Assembly (NCBI GenBank): GCA_003024985.2
Contig: PXIH01S0032360.1
Strand: one strand, 5' to 3'
From: Euperipatoides rowelli
Lineage: Eukaryota > Onychophora > Udeonychophora > Euonychophora > Peripatopsidae
Length of the DNA stretch: 12,769 bases
In this document: piece after piece, positions 7,801 to 12,769 of the stretch
Layout: the number at the start of each line of letters is the position of its first letter
Numbering within the stretch: the stretch's first letter is position 1
Position numbers and translations under genes: made by a program
The notes under the pieces: generated by a model
Database searches by the model: none
What the model was told of the DNA's origin: nothing
Seen by the model: the letters and a program-made list of their open reading frames with translations, nothing else

Positions 7801-9264
7801 TAAAAAAAATATAATCTGCTCATAATTAGTATAAATGCATAAACAATCACATCTGTTCTTATGCTTTCATTTTTTTTTTATTAAAAACTTCCCCCACCAA
7901 GATACAACAATTCAATCCAAGTACAATACATACTGTCAAATGTAAAAAAAAAAAGATTAATTATGGTTTGTGAATAACAAAGTTTTGGCCCTAAAGTATA
8001 ATATAATTATTGATTATTGCATAGTATAAATGTCAAAGTTTATATCTATTTTCATATTTGTTCACATGATTTCTAAATGTCTTAATAACCTAATTGTTAA
8101 GAAAGAAATAATTTTATTTTTAGCAATGAATCAATATCATGACTTGATGCTTGTAAGTAATATTTGTAATATTATTGGATTAATGTGAAAATTTATGGTT
8201 TGCTTAGAATAACAATCAATATTAAAAAAAAATCAATCAAATAATGAAGTAGCCTAAATCTTTTTCCCCCTTCCTTCATATAATTATTTCTAAATTCTAA
8301 ATTATTAATTAGAATTTTTTTTTTATCAATGTAACAATATTGTGACAAAGATATAACATACCGTTATATCTGTATTTGTATTATTACATAAAGCATAGCA
8401 CTGTTGAAATCTGGCATAGCTAATCTCAAAGGATAATTTTTTTCTTCAGTTTTTGTAGTGGCCTTTATTATCCACAAAATTGTAATTACAGTACGATATG
8501 GTACTAAGAAAAATTTCTAATATAGGCCTACTGTAGCCTACCTATTTGCTATTATGAAAATATTTTTAACGTACAGTATAACCTAATATTTAAAAAAAAA
8601 GTAATAGTATATTTAGATTTTTCAAATCTAGTTTTAAATCAGCTTTACATAAAGGTTTTTTTTTTTTATGTTTGCTTTAAAATATTACGCAAAACATGAA
8701 ATGTGACCTTGTAATTTTATTGGGTATTAAACAGTTTTTATATTTTGTAATATCCATATTTATTAATGGAACCAGATTTTTTTCTTAAAATTATAACTGC
8801 TTTGTAACAGTAATGCTGTAATATAGAAAGTTTCTAGTTTGTTTATACCCTATATTTGGTTATTCTATTTGGTAGACATATTTGTAAGTAAAATAATCTT
8901 GTAAGAAAATGTTTTTGAATCAGATGATGGTTTGATAACTCCCCTTTTCAATGGCATAAACACGATTAACAAAACACTGCTATGGGGAAGGTTCAGTAGT
9001 TTAGTATTCTCTGAATTTTTTTAAAAATGATCAGTAAATAAATAAACCGTGCATCAATAATGCTTACAGCAAGTTATTCAATAGGATTTTCTATGTTTGG
9101 TCTTGTTCAGGCTTAATCGGACGTACTTCCTGATTTGAATTATGTTTTTAGCCTACAAAAGACTGAAAGGTAGCCTATGTGCTGTGCATTTTCAGATCAG
9201 CACATTTAGCTAACTAAAAATTGATGCAATAACAGTAAGAAATTATAAAAAATTTACCATTTAT

Positions 9265-9310
9265 ACAGGTAGTTCTCGATTCACACAAATTTAAATTACA
9301 CATTTTTGGA
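9265..9310. repeat. Fragment of a dispersed repeat
   Basis: The segment begins ACAGGTAGTTCTCGATTCAC and continues CACAAATTTAAATTACAC. A related piece lies at 12104-12154. The opening phrase resembles the ends of widespread arthropod repeats (from memory, unverified), so this is probably the edge of a dispersed element. Confidence 0.4.
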
Positions 9311-9487
9311 ATAATGTAAATTTAGAATTACTAAAATTTTTCTATTTAAACTATGCGGTCCTTTATTTGAAACAACACGGTTTACAAATTAGCAAGTGTT
9401 GTCGGAAGAAGTGTGTAACCTGAAAGATTATAGTGCACAAGGCTTTAATTAATTTTCTTTTTTTTTATGTTTTTCAGTTTAAATGAC

Positions 9488-9514
9488 AAAAAAAAAAAAA
9501 AAAAAAAAAAAAAA
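9488..9514. repeat. Homopolymer run of 27 A
   Basis: An uninterrupted A27 follows TTTTTCAGTTTAAATGAC. It could be the tail of an otherwise unrecognised retroposed copy or a simple expansion. No repeated flanks were found. The exact length may be unreliable in sequencing. Confidence 0.8.
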
Positions 9515-9920
9515 GCCCTTCTTATTTAAATATAATTAAAAAAGATAATGAAAAACTTACTGTATAACTTTACAGTACTTTTTTTAATCTGCAAAACATT
9601 CCATCACAAAAACTTATTGCATGTCTGCTAATCAAGTAATCAAACTGAGCTGCTTTCATAACCTTCTTATTAAACATTCACTAAATATTAGACTTAATTA
9701 AGGTGCATATTTGAATCACAATAACAAAGAAAAATGACTTTTCTACAACTTTGTTTTAAAAAGCACCAGCAGTTCATTGCCACCTATTCTCAACCAATTA
9801 GGAATGAGAGAAATTTGTTTCAAATTTCTTCATCACAAACTTCTTTATAGTTATCTCATTTTAAACATTATTAATAAAGAATTGACATTTATGAAATTTA
9901 GCAGACTTAGAAAAAAAAAA

Positions 9921-10705
9921 GCTTTATTTAACCCGGCATTGTCGCGGTATCTGTGAGATACATAATAAATATTCAAAAATTAATTTCTAGCTAATGCGCT
10001 GAACTAGAATATTATACAGCCTTTAAAGCTCCTAAATTAATGAGCTTTTTCATCTGTCAATTAGGCGGTGTTGTGACGGCAAGGCATATATTGATTTCCT
10101 TTGATTTTATCTGTCAGATACACCGCGACGACTCTAGTAAGTTTTGACTTTCAGGTAGCGTAATACAAATATAAAAAACATTTAGGAATAAACTTATACA
10201 TTTTTCAAATCTGCATTAAATTTCAAATCAAAATTTAATACAGGTTTGAAAAATAAAAAGCAAAAAATGTAAGAAGAACTGGCTTTTCTTTTTTTTTTAT
10301 AGCCGACTTTTAGAAAAAAATTCATAAATAAAAATCTGTTTGTTGGATTTTTTTGTATATATACTGTATATATTAAAATTCCTGACAAAAAATAGAACAC
10401 AAATACTATTTAAGTTTTTTTTGTATCTGTTATAGATTTTGAAATATTTAACAATGTATTATGTACATACAATAAATACGAGCTGTAATGTTAAAGTTGT
10501 ATGCTTCCGACTTTTAGATAAAAATTCATAAAAAAACTCTGTTTGATGGATTTTTTTATATATATTAAAATTCCTGATAAAAAAAGGAACAAAAAATACT
10601 ATTTAAGTTTTTTTATATCTGTTATATATTTTGAAATAACTCACAGATACACCACAACTACTCATGTAACTTTTTGACAGCGATGACTGCCCAGTTAAAT
10701 AAAGC
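9921..10705. mobile_element. Composite non-autonomous element with inverted ends
   Basis: The left end GCTTTATTTAAC (9921-9932) and right end GTTAAATAAAGC (10694-10705) are perfect 12-bp inverted repeats. The similarity continues inward with GTATCTGTGAG (9948-9958) matching CTCACAGATAC (10640-10650), although the right side has extra bases between the blocks. A further direct copy of the right-end block lies inside at 10111-10148 (GATACACCGCGACGACTC against GATACACCACAACTACTC). The inside also has a two-copy duplication (separate entry). There is no coding capacity. It could be a non-autonomous DNA transposon or fold-back element, or two SINE- or MITE-like copies inserted in opposite orientation. 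No target-site duplication was identified. Confidence 0.5.
10303..10639. repeat. Imperfect direct duplication, period about 204 bp
   Basis: Copy 1 (10303-10450) and copy 2 (10507-10639) share the same order of blocks: CCGACTTTTAGA, ATTCATAAA, CTGTTTG.TGGATTTTTT, TATATATTAAAATTCCTGA, ATACTATTTAAGTTTTTT and TATCTGTTATA.ATTTTGAAATA. Differences are mainly short indels and A/T substitutions. The duplication lies wholly within the inverted-end element and probably arose by unequal exchange or nested insertion. Confidence 0.75.
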
Positions 10706-10989
10706 AATAGAAAAATAGTCAAATTCATACTAAAGTTCAAAACATAATAGAATATCTATTTTTTCATTACAAGGGGAAAATATTGAAGTACAGACTACAG
10801 AGCATATAATCAAATTCCCTATACTGTAAAGGTAGCTTTCTCCCTCACCACCATTATACACACACACAAACATAATATAAAAATAGTTATAGTAATTTAA
10901 AACAAAACAAAAAAGAAATGACCTTTTAATGACATTGATTTTTAAAGTTTAACTAGAAATAAAGAACACCAATCTAACTATTATAAAAG

Positions 10990-11173
10990 GCAAGTTTGGT
11001 TATGATATCTGTCACGCTGCTCGATCATCTTTGGCGAGCCGATGACGCCCGAAGATGTTTTCGCTCTATTTTCTGTCCATAGATGTCGCTTTATGTCATT
11101 TTTGATGGGCTTTTAAGTATAGCAAGCTAAAAAAGGAAGAAATTAATGTTCATCATTTTTGATGGGCTTTTAA
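10990..11173. repeat. GC-richer island, probable transposon debris
   Basis: Around 11010-11060 the base composition jumps: CACGCTGCTCGATCATCTTT, then GGCGAGCCGATGACGCCC. A phrase GTCCATAGATGTCGCTTTA follows, like the 'GCGCCATCTATGG' type of line found in many insect and crustacean repeats (recall, unverified). Two identical 21-mers (TCATTTTTGATGGGCTTTTAA without its last base) begin at 11096 and 11153. No open frame is useful. Confidence 0.4.
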
Positions 11174-11289
11174 AATAGTAACTTTATATATAGTAAATAA
11201 CAGTACTAGGTTCGGACTTGTCTGGTAATTTATAACGCTTATCTATAAATATAAAAATAGAAGATGATTAAACTGTTAAGTACCGTAAT

Positions 11290-11460
11290 GCAATGTTGGA
11301 CTGTCTAGAAAAGGCCCAGTCAGCAGTTCTGTATAAAAGGCCCATTTCTGTAGTTGTGACATGTTCTGAATGAGGGGGGGGGGGGGAGAGTAAGGGCCCA
11401 CTTTGATGGAGGGTATTAAGGCCTGGTCAGCAATCATTGGCCTGGCCTTTTCCGACATTA
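11290..11460. repeat. GC-richer unidentified segment with a G13 run
   Basis: It contains two related phrases, AAGGCCCAGTCAGCAGT (11311-11327) and AAGGCCTGGTCAGCAAT (11419-11435), plus AAAAGGCCCATT between them and 13 consecutive G at 11374-11386. A 62-codon minus-strand frame (11276-11464) spans it, but its proline run comes only from the G tract and no family is recognised. A fragment of an unknown mobile element is the likeliest reading. Confidence 0.35.
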
Positions 11461-12103
11461 CCATAATGCAAGCCTTGCGTTAATGCAAAATGTTGAGTAT
11501 TTAACGCAAAATAAATATTAAAAACATATTTTTATTATTTAATTACGTCCATAAGGACGCAGTCACTTTTAAACAATCAGTTGTTATTTTTTAAGCCATT
11601 TTAAAATGAATGTGTTTTTGTTTTCCTTTACTCATTACTAACATTTGTTAAAACCAATTGTTGAATATTAGTAATTCTAAAATTGTTAAAATAAAGTCGA
11701 CTTTTTTTTTTACTAACTTAAATAAAATTATTTAAAATGAAAAAGAAAATGACAACATAATTATTTTATTAATAACTTTAATCTTGAATGATAGCATTTC
11801 ACTCCGATTTTATTACTGTTATTGTGAGATTCCAGTTTAGCTATAATTAAGAAAGCTGCTTTTTTTTATTATTCTTGATAATTAGTCCTTCCAAGTGGCT
11901 AACTTTTTAAAAAAGTAATTTCCAAATAAATTACAATTAAGTTAATAACTGTTTAAAATTAAGAAATACAGTAATGCTTTAAAAGTTTCATCAAAATCCT
12001 GTGCTAAGTTTCCAGTTTAAATGGGCCACTTGAATGGAATAAATGAAGTTTTTTTTAAATCACTTCCCTTCTCTCTTACATTGTTACCTATGTAAAAAAC
12101 ATC

Positions 12104-12154
12104 CTTGATTTGTACAAATTTGAATTACATGCTGATATTCAGGAAACTACTTGT
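12104..12154. repeat. Second fragment of the dispersed repeat
   Basis: TTGATTTGTACAAATTTGAA followed by TTACAT parallels 9279-9301. Its far end, read on the minus strand, starts ACAAGTAGTTTCC, like the ACAGGTAGTTCTC opening at 9265. It may be a small inverted-end element or a rearranged fragment. Confidence 0.35.
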
Positions 12155-12413
12155 ACTGCAATACATTTAAAAAATTAAAAAAATATTTGTAGAACAATGA
12201 ACACAAGTTAATATCGTAAATCTGTCCTTAATAACAATTTCAGTAACTAGCTATGGCAGAAATATCTTTCAGAAAATTGATGTTAATCAAAGCAATTGAG
12301 TGACTTTTCTGTCTTAGCTATAGAAAATAAAGTTCACCAAAAATAGATTAAAAAAAAAATTGTTTTATGATTTTGCAAAAAGGAAAGCTTTATATTTTGT
12401 TTAAGGAGTTCCA

Positions 12414-12436
12414 GGGGGGGGGGGGAGGAGGGGAGA
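12414..12436. repeat. G12 run and G-rich tract
   Basis: Twelve consecutive G are followed by AGGAGGGGAG. It stands out in an AT-rich intron. Read on the gene strand it is C-rich, so any G-quadruplex would form on the non-transcribed strand of BUD31 only if orientation allows; none is demonstrated. Confidence 0.75.
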
Positions 12437-12503
12437 AATAACATTTATGGTAGTTCTCAGTTTCAATTAAGTTTTTTTCCCTTCTCAATTCATTAATTCT
12501 AGC

Positions 12504-12769
12504 GAATAAGCCTGTTACATGGGCATCAAACAATTTTTTGGTTTAAGCCTGTTACACGGGCATCAAACATTTTTTTGTTTAAGCCCATTATACGGGCATC
12601 AAACATTTTTGGTTTAAGCCCGTTACACGGGCATCAAACTTTTTTGGTTTAAGCCCGTTACACGGGCATCAAACATTTTTTGGTTTAAGCCCATTAAACG
12701 GGCATCAAACATTTTTTGGTTTAAGCCCGTTACACGGGCATCAAACATTTTTTTGTTTAAGCCCATTAT
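12504..12769. repeat. Tandem satellite, 35-37-bp hairpin units
   Basis: Unit starts are at 12504, 12541, 12577, 12612, 12647, 12683, 12719 and 12755; the last unit is cut by the window edge. A typical unit opens GTTTAAGCCCGTTACACGGG, continues CATCAAAC, then A and a T-run with G. GCCCGT and ACGGGC pair around TAC, and the outer GTTT pairs with AAAC, so nearly the whole non-T part is an imperfect palindrome. Units differ mostly in the loop and inner stem (CCATTATAC, CCATTAAAC, CTGTTACAT) and in T-run length. There are no unique spacers, so this is a satellite and not a CRISPR array. It sits in the inferred BUD31 intron and continues beyond the window. Confidence 0.92.

Larger units (their letters stand above)
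7650..12769 (-). other. Upstream BUD31 intron (partial, over 5.1 kb)
   Basis: Between the acceptor at 7650-7652 and the right edge I see no further BUD31 exon, so this is inferred to be intron. The annotated repeats inside are described separately. The gaps between them (7801-9264, 9515-9920, 10706-10989, 11465-12103) are plain AT-rich sequence with T- and A-runs and no exon or RNA gene that I can support. A 35-codon minus-strand frame around 9570-9678 is the longest ATG-started one and looks like chance. Confidence 0.7.

Noticed and set aside
9570-9678. 35-codon minus-strand ATG frame (starts MFNKKVMKAAQFDY)
   Set aside because: Within the inferred BUD31 intron; length is expected by chance and it does not match the BUD31 N-terminus.
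10194-10400. 68-codon minus-strand open frame
   Set aside because: Composed of F/K/N-rich A/T translation inside the composite repeat; duplicated partner copy does not preserve it.
11276-11464. 62-codon minus-strand open frame
   Set aside because: Spans a G13 homopolymer giving a proline run; no family recognised, so treated as part of a repeat segment.
12504-12769. CRISPR array
   Set aside because: Repeats are directly adjacent without unique spacers, and the window is eukaryotic; it is a satellite.

Overview
This is a very AT-rich piece of an animal nuclear genome. Spliced exons, GT-AG introns, tRNA-derived SINEs, MITE-like palindromes, a short-period satellite and the lack of bacterial-style gene packing all point that way. 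The one securely recognised gene, BUD31, has a protein sequence close to arthropod versions. Together with the repeat style, this makes an arthropod, perhaps a malacostracan crustacean, the best guess; the exact group is not proven.

Layout: (i) 1-300 holds a short hairpin and a near-perfect 187-bp palindrome that looks like a MITE. (ii) 300-2100 carries the 3' end of a plus-strand gene of unknown identity. Its candidate terminal exon (1742-1842) ends in two SUMO-consensus-like motifs, and a poly(A) signal follows at 2028. Upstream, at 931-1173, lies a frame-broken coding relic that may derive from a BESS-type protein. (iii) 2100-6340 is the tail-to-tail interval between that gene and BUD31. 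It is filled with SINE copies: a full-length one at 3631-4010 with matching target-site duplications, a 5'-truncated one near 4650-4860, a minus-strand one near 5395-5685 and a doubtful one near 3105-3365. It also has a decayed TCTA microsatellite and a pyrimidine-rich tract at 4030-4420. (iv) 6277-7649 contains the last two coding exons of BUD31 (G10 protein, a core spliceosome component) on the minus strand, separated by a 1,086-bp intron. (v) 7650-12769 is best read as part of the preceding BUD31 intron, because the N-terminal half of the protein is not in the window. It holds transposon debris: a structured element with 12-bp inverted ends at 9921-10705 containing an internal ~204-bp-period duplication, GC-richer islands at 10990-11173 and 11290-11460, and, at the right edge, a 35-37-bp tandem satellite whose every unit can fold into a hairpin followed by a T-run (12504 to the end).

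The two genes converge, and nothing suggests they work together. I found no operon, CRISPR array, defence cassette or other new multi-gene system. The most unusual items are structural: the hairpin satellite, the MITE-like palindrome and the composite inverted-end element. All coordinates and repeat comparisons were made by eye, without alignment software or database searches.
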